A stretch of DNA of 12,719 bases from Gemmatimonadota bacterium. GTDB lineage: Bacteria > Gemmatimonadota > Gemmatimonadetes > Longimicrobiales > Gaopeijiaceae. The stretch covers positions 1-12,719 of the forward strand of contig JACQVC010000279.1 in NCBI GenBank assembly GCA_016209995.1, in the 5' to 3' direction. The position numbers were made by a program, and so were the translations under genes. The notes beneath the pieces are model-generated. The model searched no databases. It was given only the letters and a program-made list of their open reading frames with translations, and was not told the origin of the DNA. Shown here in pieces: positions 1 through 6,697 of this stretch (positions are counted from its first letter, which is position 1; every line of letters begins with the position of its first letter).

Positions 1-28
1 ACTCAGCGCCTTCGCGGGAGAGGATCCT

Positions 29-499
29 ATGGGCAGGCATGGACAGGCTGGCAAGACCAGGCGGGGCTCGGCGGGATCAGAATTTCCTCGCGCCGCGGAC
101 CGCGTGGCGGCAAAGAAGAGCACCGGGGTCGGTGTGGTCAAGTCAGCTAAGCAAGTAGAGTTAAGCGAGGTGAAGGCGGGCAAAGCCACGCGCTTTCAGG
201 TGCTGGTTGGCCCCGACGACGGCGCGCCCAACTTCGTGCTCAGGCGCTTCGTAATGGGACAGGGAGGCGGTATGCCCAAGCATACCAATGAGGTAGAGCA
301 CGAACAGTACGTGCTGCGAGGCCGGGCCCGCATTCTGGTCGGGGACCGCACTCACGAGGTCGGCCCGGACGACTCCCTCTACATCCCCGCGGGCACGCCT
401 CACTCCTACGACGTGATCGAGGCACCGTTTGAGTTCCTCTGCGTCGTGCCCAACCGGCCGGACCAGATCCGCATTGCGGACGACAAGGCCGCCTGCTGA
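29..499 (+). CDS. Single-domain cupin protein
   Basis: A 156-aa protein with one cupin (small beta-barrel) domain at about residues 55-145. Cupin motif 1 is visible around GGGMPKHTNEVEHEQYVLRG: His85, Asn87 where many cupins have the second His, and Glu92. Motif 2 is GPDDSLYIPAGTPHSY with His125. His85, Glu92 and His125 are the likely metal ligands. Proteins of this kind are cytosolic metal-binding enzymes or sensors; the substrate cannot be told from sequence. The first ~35 residues are basic, low in complexity and not part of the domain, so a later start is possible (GTG at 134). I kept ATG 29 because a purine-rich Shine-Dalgarno stretch, GGGAGAGGA, lies 4 bases upstream. No catalytic partner is adjacent; the next gene appears to have its own promoter. 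Confidence 0.85.
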   Translation: MGRHGQAGKTRRGSAGSEFPRAADRVAAKKSTGVGVVKSAKQVELSEVKAGKATRFQVLVGPDDGAPNFVLRRFVMGQGGGMPKHTNEVEHEQYVLRGRARILVGDRTHEVGPDDSLYIPAGTPHSYDVIEAPFEFLCVVPNRPDQIRIADDKAAC

Positions 500-566
500 A
501 CCTCGAAACAAACGTTTGCAAGAGGGCAACTGTACATCACGCCAACGCTTACAACGACCTCACCAG

Positions 567-595
567 TTTACAACCCTCGCCGAAGTCGCTACATT
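567..595 (+). promoter_or_regulatory. Predicted sigma70-type promoter of the 76-aa gene
   Basis: TTTACA (567-572, 5 of 6 match to TTGACA) and TACATT (590-595, 4 of 6 match to TATAAT) are separated by exactly 17 bases. Transcription would start near 602, about 50 bases before the GTG start at 652. TTACAAC occurs twice, at 549-555 and 568-574, the second copy inside the -35 element. This is a pattern match only; no promoter assay is available. Confidence 0.45.
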
Positions 596-611
596 CCTAC
601 GCCTTTCCCGA

Positions 612-628
612 CCCCGACAATGTCGGGG
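612..628. promoter_or_regulatory. 17-bp perfect palindrome, candidate operator or leader hairpin
   Basis: CCCCGACA-A-TGTCGGGG is a perfect 8-bp inverted repeat around a single central base (620). It lies about 10-26 bases after the predicted transcription start and 14 bases before the Shine-Dalgarno sequence of the 76-aa gene. That is a typical site for a dimeric repressor. It could alternatively fold in RNA as a short GC stem in the 5' leader, or end cupin transcription, although no U-tract follows. The binding factor is unknown. Confidence 0.45.
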
Positions 629-651
629 TGCACACCAAATCGGAGGTTAGG

Positions 652-882
652 GTGGACGACTCGGTGGCAGTCGATGCCAAACGCATTCTGTTGCGATACG
701 GCGCTCCCATTGCCGTACTGGAAAAGGTCACGGAGCGGGATCGCATCACGCTTGCCCGGGAGATCGCGCGCACGCCGCTGGCGAAGCGCGAGAAGGTGCT
801 GAAACAGTTGCTGATCGACAAGGGCTACATGAAGGCCGCTGAGAAGGGCCCCACTGCGAAGGGCCCCGCCGCCCGCACTTAG
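652..882 (+). CDS. Small helical protein of unknown function (76 aa)
   Basis: I do not recognise a family. The protein is 76 aa and predicted to be almost wholly helical: a core containing RILLRYGAPIAVLEK and RDRITLAREIARTPL, then an amphipathic basic helix (KREKVLKQLLIDKGYMKA) and a flexible tail carrying the repeat KGPTAKGPA. The coding nature is supported by a strong Shine-Dalgarno (CGGAGG, 641-646) placed 5 bases before GTG 652, and by a good promoter upstream. An in-frame GTG at 628 falls inside the palindrome and lacks a ribosome site, so 652 is preferred. There is no signal peptide or membrane segment. It stands alone between a cupin gene and a converging glycosidase-like gene. A small DNA- or protein-binding role is possible but not shown. 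Confidence 0.65.
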   Translation: MDDSVAVDAKRILLRYGAPIAVLEKVTERDRITLAREIARTPLAKREKVLKQLLIDKGYMKAAEKGPTAKGPAART

Positions 883-931
883 CTCGGTCCAGCCCATCCG
901 CGTGGCCGCGCTGCGGGTCTCGAGCGACCTG

Positions 932-3127
932 CTAGACCTCAATCCTCAACACTCGCTCATGGTCCAGGGCCATCTGGACACGCACACCAGTCCGTTCGCC
1001 CAGTCGAAACGTTTCCAGCTGGGCCCCTCGACCGTCGACGAACACCTGAGCGATAGACCTCACGGGTAGGGCGGGCTCGAAAACGAGAGTGAGGGGGAGG
1101 TCTCCCGCCGTCTGCTCGATGCGGAAGGTCTGCCCGTGCTTCTGTCGCTGGTAGTCCAGCCGAATGCGGGCCTCACCCACGCGCAGGTTCGTTAGGCTGG
1201 CAAAGCGCCACGTTTCCGGGAACTGTGGCGCGAGGCGCACGCGACTGAACGGCGCGTCGGGAACCACCCCCAGCATCCCGTACACGAGCGGCGCCACGAC
1301 CATGGCGGCGGCGCCGGCCGAGTTGGAGCACGAACCGAGCGCAAGCCGGCGGCGGCCGTGCAGCACTTCGGCCCAGGCCCCGCGCTCGCCCTGAGACATC
1401 AGGTCGAGGTTGGCGCGCCAGTGCCGGTACGCGGCACGGGCGCGTCCGGCGCTGTATTCAGCCCACGAGACCAGACCTGTGAGCAAGGGTCGGACGCCAT
1501 CGCGTGCGCTCGCCGGATCGTAGCCGGGGTCCGTAGCGGGACGAGAGCGCACGCCCCACGACGTCGAGAACGCTGGCCCGGCGATGGCGTCCAACCAGGA
1601 GGCGGCCTGGTCCGCGTCCGTGACGCCGACGAGGAGAGGCACGGCCTGCAAGGCCGTCTGGGCCGTATCCAGCGTGCCGTCCGGTCGGACTCGTGCGCCG
1701 TAGAATCCGAGTTTGGAGTCGTATAACCGCCGCGTGAAGGCGGCGCGCGCGGCGGCCGCGCGATCGCGCAGCGCGACAACGCGCTCCTTCTCCCCCGCGG
1801 CTTCCATGGCGTCGGCCAGTCGCGCCAGCGCCGCCGCCCAGATGGCCGCCTCGTAGAGGCCGAGACCGTACCCGCCGGGCGAGCCGGGGTCGATCCACGG
1901 GCGGTCTCCGCGCGCGGGAGTCGGGAGGCCATCCCCGGTCGGCATGGACTCACAGAACGCGAGCGCTCGGTCGACGTGCTCTCGCTCCTGCTGGAAGGTG
2001 CTCAGGTCGGCCGTCCAGAGCAGGTACCACGCCGCCAGCAGCAGATACAGCGCAGTCGTGTCGGATGCGTCGTAGCGCATCGCCCCGCTGGTCGAGCACT
2101 CGCCGGGGATCTTGCCAGTGACGTGTTGCAAGCGTCCCCAGAGCTGGAGCACGTCTCGCGCGCGCTCGAACTGGCCAGCGGCCAGGTGGGCGAGCGCGGC
2201 CCAGATCGCCTCGCGGGCGTAACAGGTGGCGGAGTCTCCGCCGCCAGACTCTCCAGCGGACGGCCCGTACCCGGTGACCACGGCGGACCCGAGGCCGGGC
2301 GTAGTAATCGAGAAAGCATCGAGACGATACTTGGCCCACTCGAGCGCCGCTGACGCCCGTAGCCCGGGTGCGCGCAGCGCCAACGCTTCTTCGCGTCGAG
2401 CACTCGCGCTCGCGATGGTCCGCACGACTTCGGCGCGCAGGTGGGCGATGCGGGCGAGAGCCCACTCGACGTCTGGCCAACCCGCGCAGCTGGCCGCGAC
2501 CACCATGCGAACCCGCTTCCCCCGGTCCAGCCGGAACGCTGCCCGCATCTGCAGCGCCGGGACCGCTGTCCCTTCGTCTGGGTCGGCGGTCAGCCGGTCC
2601 GGCCGCGATGAAAACACGAACGTCGCCAGGTCACCGGCCTCTCCCCGGTCTGCTGCTCGAGACACCGTTAGGCTCTGATCACCCACGCGGTAGCGCAGGG
2701 CTTCGCGGGCAGCCTCCGTCGGCGGCCACGTGCGCTGCGTCTCGGTTCGCCAGATCAGCAACAAGTCTAGCGGATCTCGCGCCGCCCACTCGATCACAGC
2801 GACGGGCAGCTCGCGAGTCACGAAGATCGTCTCCTCGATACGCGCGCCCGCGAGCACCAGTCCGCGCGCCACGCAACCCGGCGCGACCCTCACGGTGAGG
2901 GCTTCCGCGCCTTGCACACGCAGATCGGTGACAACTCTCGAGGGATGAGACCAGACGTCGACGGAGCCGCGCACCTCATCGCCTGTGACCAGGATGCGCC
3001 GCCCCGCCAGAGTGAAGGGGCGGCCCGCCTCGGCCTCCCCCTCCAGCAGGAGAGCCGTACCGGCGGCGTCGAAGTCCGCAGCGAGGCTCGGCACGTGCGG
3101 CAACGGGAGGTCGTGGTCTTCGCGCAC
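932..3127 (-). CDS. Six-hairpin (alpha/alpha-6 barrel) glycosidase-like protein
   Basis: About 731 aa. The N-terminal ~270 residues look like a beta-rich domain, as found before the barrel in glycogen-debranching and GH63-like enzymes. From about residue 280 a helical barrel follows. Recognisable stretches include CYAREAIWAALAHLAAGQFE, GKIPGECSTSGAMRYDASDT (compare amylo-1,6-glucosidase barrels), YGLGLYEAAIWAAALARLAD, and STSWGVRSR...GYDPASARDG. The last matches the region that in relatives reads HNGSVWP. A short beta domain closes the protein. The likely role is hydrolysis or recognition of an oligosaccharide; the substrate is unknown. The usual W of VWP is replaced (GVRPLLTG) and I cannot assign catalytic acids, so activity is uncertain. 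No signal peptide is seen. The frame stays open to TTG 3226, but that overlaps the divergent acetyltransferase; GTG 3127 is the simplest start, with GTG 3094 possible. It converges on the 76-aa gene. Confidence 0.72.
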   Translation of the reverse strand: MREDHDLPLPHVPSLAADFDAAGTALLLEGEAEAGRPFTLAGRRILVTGDEVRGSVDVWSHPSRVVTDLRVQGAEALTVRVAPGCVARGLVLAGARIEETIFVTRELPVAVIEWAARDPLDLLLIWRTETQRTWPPTEAAREALRYRVGDQSLTVSRAADRGEAGDLATFVFSSRPDRLTADPDEGTAVPALQMRAAFRLDRGKRVRMVVAASCAGWPDVEWALARIAHLRAEVVRTIASASARREEALALRAPGLRASAALEWAKYRLDAFSITTPGLGSAVVTGYGPSAGESGGGDSATCYAREAIWAALAHLAAGQFERARDVLQLWGRLQHVTGKIPGECSTSGAMRYDASDTTALYLLLAAWYLLWTADLSTFQQEREHVDRALAFCESMPTGDGLPTPARGDRPWIDPGSPGGYGLGLYEAAIWAAALARLADAMEAAGEKERVVALRDRAAAARAAFTRRLYDSKLGFYGARVRPDGTLDTAQTALQAVPLLVGVTDADQAASWLDAIAGPAFSTSWGVRSRPATDPGYDPASARDGVRPLLTGLVSWAEYSAGRARAAYRHWRANLDLMSQGERGAWAEVLHGRRRLALGSCSNSAGAAAMVVAPLVYGMLGVVPDAPFSRVRLAPQFPETWRFASLTNLRVGEARIRLDYQRQKHGQTFRIEQTAGDLPLTLVFEPALPVRSIAQVFVDGRGAQLETFRLGERTGVRVQMALDHERVLRIEV

Positions 3128-3185
3128 GGTGGCTATATTCCCGCCCGGCGTGCCAGCCCTGCTGGCGCTATACACATGCCATCCG

Positions 3186-3935
3186 GTGCTGCCCGTGCCG
3201 ATCAACGAAACGCCCCACACGCTCAACGAGCTTGGCCAACCCGTCGGGTTGTCGCTGCCCGACTGGGAACCCCCGCGACGACCTTTGCGTGAGCCCCTGC
3301 AGGGGCGCTTTTGCCGGCTGGAGCCGCTCGATCCCGACCGTCACGCGGAAGACCTTTACGCCGCCAACGGGCGCGACGAGGATGGCAGCAGCTGGACCTA
3401 CATGCCGTACGGTCCCTTCGCGTCGCGGGCGGCCTATCGGGCCTGGATGACGGACTACTGCCTGCGGGACGACCCCCTGTTCTTCGCGATCTTCGACCAC
3501 TCCGTCGGGAAGCCCGTAGGTGTGGCCTCCTATCTGAGGATCGCTCCCGCAGACGGCTCCATCGAGGTCGGTCATATCCACTACTCGGAGCAGCTCCGCC
3601 GTACGCCGGTGGCCACGGAGGCCATGTATCTCATGATGAAGAACGCGTTCGAGCTCGGCTATCGCCGCTACGAGTGGAAGTGCGATGCGTTGCACGCCGC
3701 GTCCCGCGCGGCGGCGCAGCGCCTGGGGTTCTCCTACGAGGGCGTATTCATTCAGGCGACGGTCTACAAGGGACGTAGCCGCGATACCGCCTGGTACGCC
3801 GTTCTCGACGGCGACTGGCCGGCGCTCCGGGAAGCGTTCCACCAGTGGCTCGACCCGGCGAACTTCGATCAGCGCGGCCGGCAGCGAACGCGTCTCTCGG
3901 CGTTGACTCGCCCGATCCTGCGCAGCATCGGGTAA
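3186..3935 (+). CDS. GNAT-family N-acetyltransferase (RimJ/RimL type)
   Basis: About 249 aa. It begins with the segment typical of this subgroup (NELGQPVG, LPDWEPP) followed by GRFCRLEPLDPDRHAEDLYAA. The acetyl-CoA site is represented by EVGHIHYSEQLRRTPVATEA. The C-terminal GNAT half reads YRRYEWKCDALHAASRAAAQ and RLGFSYEGVFIQATVYKGRSRDTAW. The family transfers acetyl from acetyl-CoA to an amine, often a protein N-terminus, antibiotic or small metabolite; the substrate here is unknown. The frame is open back to 2985, but that portion is antisense to the glycosidase gene and low in complexity. Family alignment favours GTG 3186 or GTG 3195. No strong ribosome site is visible. TATACA at 3169-3174 is a weak -10 candidate that would give a nearly leaderless message. 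It converges with the B3/4 gene. Confidence 0.85.
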   Translation: MLPVPINETPHTLNELGQPVGLSLPDWEPPRRPLREPLQGRFCRLEPLDPDRHAEDLYAANGRDEDGSSWTYMPYGPFASRAAYRAWMTDYCLRDDPLFFAIFDHSVGKPVGVASYLRIAPADGSIEVGHIHYSEQLRRTPVATEAMYLMMKNAFELGYRRYEWKCDALHAASRAAAQRLGFSYEGVFIQATVYKGRSRDTAWYAVLDGDWPALREAFHQWLDPANFDQRGRQRTRLSALTRPILRSIG

Positions 3936-4000
3936 CGGCGGCGGTCGGTCCTCGAACCAAGGCCGCGCGCTCCGCAACGGGAATCGATTCGCTCGCTCTT

Positions 4001-4684
4001 TCAGGTCGCTGCGACCGACTCCGTCACAGCGCCCGCTCGCGCGAGCAGCTCGCGGTACCACTGCGCCGCCGCGCGCAGGCGCTCTTCGTGGCCTGCCACG
4101 CCCCACACGATCGAGAGGGTTCGGCGAGTCTCCGGGCTCGTCTTCGTGCGCTGCGAGTCGCGCACCGCGTTCGCGCACGGACCCTCCGCATCGAACAGGC
4201 AGAGCAATCCGGCCAGGTCGATCTCCTGACCCGCGGCGTTGAAGACGTACCTCGCGCCTTGGTCCGCGAGTCCGATGCGGAAGGGCGAACGCGCGCGCTC
4301 GAGATCCACGACGCTCACCGGGAGCCCGCTGTGCAGCGACACGGCGTTGCACACGTCCACAGCCAGGTTGATCGACGATAGCGCGCCCTCGTCGGCCGCC
4401 CTGACCAGATACTCCGACGCCGGCTTTCCTCGACCGGTCGGCTTGTAGCCACCGTGACGAAGCATGTCGCGCACCGCCGCGCGAACGGCCTCGTCTCGAC
4501 TCAACGGCGCGGCCGCGTGCGTGCGCAGCAAGTCGGTTAGCCAGGGCGGCACGGACCGCGCTGCCAGCGACCCAAGGAAGTCCGTCTGGAAAGCTTCGCA
4601 ACGGAGAAGGGGGTGCTCGTCCGCCTGCAGGGTCGCGGAGCGGACGCGAGTGGTGTGGCTGGGAGTGGTGGGCGTCAACTTCAA
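4001..4684 (-). CDS. B3/4 (tRNA-synthetase-like) domain protein
   Basis: About 227 aa, a stand-alone B3/B4 domain as found in the phenylalanyl-tRNA synthetase beta chain, where it helps editing of misacylated tRNA. Family hallmarks: HPLLRCEAFQTDF near the N-terminus, RHGGYKPTGRGKPASEYLVRA (about residues 76-96), SINLAVDVCNAVSLHSGLPV, YVFNAAGQEIDLAGLLCLFD and GPCANAVRDSQRTKT. Length is usual for the stand-alone family. A role in clearing misacylated or modified aminoacyl-tRNA is suggested by domain relationship, not proven. No ATG fits. TTG 4684 overlaps the stop of the DUF4159 gene (ATTGA), and a second TTG lies at 4678. With no Shine-Dalgarno, translation is probably coupled to the upstream gene. 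The frame stays open to 5026, but that part is antisense-like sequence within the DUF4159 gene. Confidence 0.82.
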   Translation of the reverse strand: MKLTPTTPSHTTRVRSATLQADEHPLLRCEAFQTDFLGSLAARSVPPWLTDLLRTHAAAPLSRDEAVRAAVRDMLRHGGYKPTGRGKPASEYLVRAADEGALSSINLAVDVCNAVSLHSGLPVSVVDLERARSPFRIGLADQGARYVFNAAGQEIDLAGLLCLFDAEGPCANAVRDSQRTKTSPETRRTLSIVWGVAGHEERLRAAAQWYRELLARAGAVTESVAAT

Positions 4685-5664
4685 TGCGTCATCGCGTAGA
4701 CGACGTAGTTGATACCCATCTGGAGCGCGTAGTTCGAGTAGTAGATCGGATACTCGGGGCGCTCGGCCCACTCCCACGCATCGCCCAGATCCGTGTTCCA
4801 GTTGATGGCCACCAGCAGCCGACCATCCTTGTCGAAGATTCCGCGCACGTGCGGAACCCGCCCGTCCCCTTCCCAGGTGCGGCCCCATTGCGCGTTGCCG
4901 ATCGACGGGATCTGCCGGACCTCGTCGACCTTGTACACTACTCGGAAGATGGGATGATCGAGCGGGATCTCCACGATCGGGTACTCGGGCAGCACCTGCT
5001 GGATCTCGGCCTCGAAGTTCGCCCACTCGTACGTGCCCCAGAAGTCGTCGATCATGACGAAGCCGCCCGCGAGGATGTATTCGCGCAGTCCTTTCACCTC
5101 CGCTGGCGTCATCCCCATGCCGCCGACCTCGAGCATGTACAGGAAGGGGAAGCGCCTCAGGTCCGGGTCATCGAGCTGAACCGGATTCTCCATCTCGTAG
5201 GCGTCGATGTTGATCAGGTGCTGGAGCACGATCAGGAACTGGCGGTCGGACTTCGGATAGTCCACGGCCCAGCTGCCGCCCCATCCCCGGCGTCCGCGGT
5301 AGCCGCTGTAGACGCCGCGCGTGAAATAGAACGAGCGGCCCTGCTTCGGGCCGACCGCGATCCCCTCTATGATCTGTTTGCGCACCTGCTCTTGCGGCAC
5401 CTGCTGCGCGGCCAGCGCGGCGGCCGGATCCGCCGGGCGCACGCCGATCGCATACACGCCCCGCGGGCGGGTGTCCGGGCCCACCTGCGACGACTCGCGT
5501 AGGTCCGCCGCCGCGGTGCCGGAGCCTGCCGACGGGCTGGCCGACACCACCGCCGCGGACCGGCCCTGCGCGGAGCGCTGCGTCGCACCGCGCGCGGCGA
5601 TCCCGGCGGTCACGAGGCTCGCCAGGCCGAAAGCGGCGATCACAACAGGTTTCGCGCGTAGCAC
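4681..5664 (-). CDS. Exported DUF4159 domain protein
   Basis: About 327 aa. An N-terminal signal peptide is visible: basic LRAK, hydrophobic core VVIAAFGLASLVTAGIAA, probable cleavage near residue 26. A Ser/Ala/Gly-rich linker follows (about 35-110). The DUF4159 domain covers about 112-327: FYFTRGVYSG, DYPKSDRQFLIVLQHL, NIDAYEMENPVQLDDPDLRR, FPFLYMLEVGGMGMTPAEVK, GGFVMIDDFWGTYEWANFE, VRGIFDKDGRLLVAINWNTD, LGDAWEWAERPEYP, ending in QMGINYVVYAMTH. The fold resembles a glutamine-amidotransferase/ThuA-like alpha/beta domain; molecular function is unknown, and family members often accompany MoxR/DUF58-type envelope genes, absent here. GTG 5664 was chosen because GGGAG sits 5 bases upstream and it opens directly on the signal peptide; the frame continues to 5937 without sense. 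The stop overlaps the start of the B3/4 gene. Confidence 0.88.
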   Translation of the reverse strand: MLRAKPVVIAAFGLASLVTAGIAARGATQRSAQGRSAAVVSASPSAGSGTAAADLRESSQVGPDTRPRGVYAIGVRPADPAAALAAQQVPQEQVRKQIIEGIAVGPKQGRSFYFTRGVYSGYRGRRGWGGSWAVDYPKSDRQFLIVLQHLINIDAYEMENPVQLDDPDLRRFPFLYMLEVGGMGMTPAEVKGLREYILAGGFVMIDDFWGTYEWANFEAEIQQVLPEYPIVEIPLDHPIFRVVYKVDEVRQIPSIGNAQWGRTWEGDGRVPHVRGIFDKDGRLLVAINWNTDLGDAWEWAERPEYPIYYSNYALQMGINYVVYAMTH

Positions 5665-5845
5665 CTGCGCTCCCGCGTCACGGTCCTTCCCAGCGGACGA
5701 CAACGACCCAAGACACTGCTCAATGACATGCGGTTCCGCAAGCTTTGGCCTCGCTCTCGGTGAGCAAGCTCTGGACTGTGATCCCTCACATGGCGGACGG
5801 GCTCGCCGAGGTCTCACGCGGCGCAAGACTGATGGTGGGCAGCCT

Positions 5846-6523
5846 TTACCCTTCGCCCCCAGTCGCGACCGGAAGACCGGCTGCGCGCCAGTCGGGCAGG
5901 CCGTCCCTGAGACGGCGAGCTGCGTAGCCGTGGGCACGCAGGATCGTCACGGCCTCGTCGGCGAAGACACAATACCGGCCCCGGCTGTAGGCCACGATCT
6001 CGCTACCACCAGGGACCTCGTGGAGGGATTGCTCCAGTCGCGGCAAGGGAAGCGAGCGAGCTCCGGCGATGTGGCCGGCGCGGTACTCGTCTCCAGGCCG
6101 TACGTCCAGGACGATCACGTTACTCGACCGCAGCAGTTCCACCAGCTCATCCGCGCTCACGGTGTCCGCGTCTCGATCCGACCGGTAGCTCGCCACTGCC
6201 CGTTCCAGCTCGGGCACGCGTCCTTCGGCCAGATCGCGGATCGCCTGCACCGCGCGGTAGACGCCTTCATCCGCTAGGCGGTAGTAGCCGTATACCCCCT
6301 CCCGCCGCACTTCCACCAGGCCGGCGTTCCGCATCGCCTGGAGATGCTGCGAGGTGTTCGCCACGGACATGCCGGTCTCCCACGCCAGCTCCTCGACCGT
6401 GCGCTCGCATTGTGTCAACAGGTCGAGCAGCTCCAGGCGCCGCGCGTTCGCCAGCGCCTTCGCCACCTTGGCGAACGCCTGGAACACCTTCGTCTTAAAG
6501 CCACGGGTACGGCCTTCATCCAT
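5846..6523 (-). CDS. ArsR-family regulator fused to a rhodanese domain (Ser at catalytic position)
   Basis: 225 aa. Residues ~12-105 form an ArsR/SmtB winged-helix domain (LANARRLELLDLLTQCERTV, recognition region SVANTSQHLQAMRNAGLVEV, wing RREGVYGYYRL). Residues ~120-220 form a rhodanese domain (VIVLDVRPGDEYRAGHIAGA, DGLPDWRAAGLPV). This two-domain architecture is a known family of thiol or persulfide-linked repressors. In relatives the rhodanese loop reads YCRGPYC; here it is YSRGRYC, so the catalytic Cys is Ser180 (AGC, one base from TGC) while Cys185 is kept. Cys39 in the DNA-binding domain is the only other cysteine. ATG 6523 has no Shine-Dalgarno; the upstream bases are an AT-rich inverted repeat, a likely autoregulatory operator. 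The DUF4159 gene follows on the same strand after 181 bases and could be a target. Confidence 0.9.
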   Translation of the reverse strand: MDEGRTRGFKTKVFQAFAKVAKALANARRLELLDLLTQCERTVEELAWETGMSVANTSQHLQAMRNAGLVEVRREGVYGYYRLADEGVYRAVQAIRDLAEGRVPELERAVASYRSDRDADTVSADELVELLRSSNVIVLDVRPGDEYRAGHIAGARSLPLPRLEQSLHEVPGGSEIVAYSRGRYCVFADEAVTILRAHGYAARRLRDGLPDWRAAGLPVATGGEG

Positions 6524-6542
6524 TATTCAATAAAATAATTGA
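6522..6542. promoter_or_regulatory. AT-rich inverted repeats at the arsR-type gene start, candidate operator
   Basis: Two overlapping inverted repeats lie directly before the regulator's ATG: ATTATT-N6-AATAAT (6522-6527/6534-6539) and TCAAT-N6-ATTGA (6527-6531/6538-6542). The tract is very AT-rich in a GC-rich window. ArsR/SmtB proteins usually bind AT-rich imperfect palindromes overlapping their own promoter, so autoregulation is plausible. TATAGA on the minus strand (6554-6549) is a weak -10 candidate about 30 bases before the ATG. Confidence 0.45.
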
Positions 6543-6697
6543 CGAATGTCTATACACAAGCCTGCGCAGCCGGCATTTATCCTGCTGACGGTCTTGGCGA
6601 GGACCGCGGGGGCAAGGTCGCAGAAGAAGGCGGCTGGAACGGCCGGTGGCGGAAGCGCGCTGGAGGTTGTCGAGCCTCAGCGTGGTCTCCGTTCTTG

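Noticed and set aside
509..518. CAAACGTTTG palindrome after the cupin stop
   Set aside because: Only 10 bp and no supporting promoter context; chance occurrence is likely.
2985..3185. 67-residue N-terminal extension of the acetyltransferase
   Set aside because: Lies antisense to the glycosidase gene, is compositionally biased, and relatives begin near the NELGQPVG segment.
3168..4601. 477-aa minus-strand frame
   Set aside because: Arg/Gly/Ala-rich shadow typical of high-GC DNA, antisense to the acetyltransferase and out of frame with the B3/4 gene, both of which have clear family motifs.
5665..5845. Possible coding continuation of the DUF4159 frame upstream of GTG 5664
   Set aside because: Arg/Pro-rich nonsense before the signal peptide, whereas a Shine-Dalgarno stands directly before GTG 5664. 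The gap holds a TGCGG-TT-CCGCA palindrome but no convincing promoter.
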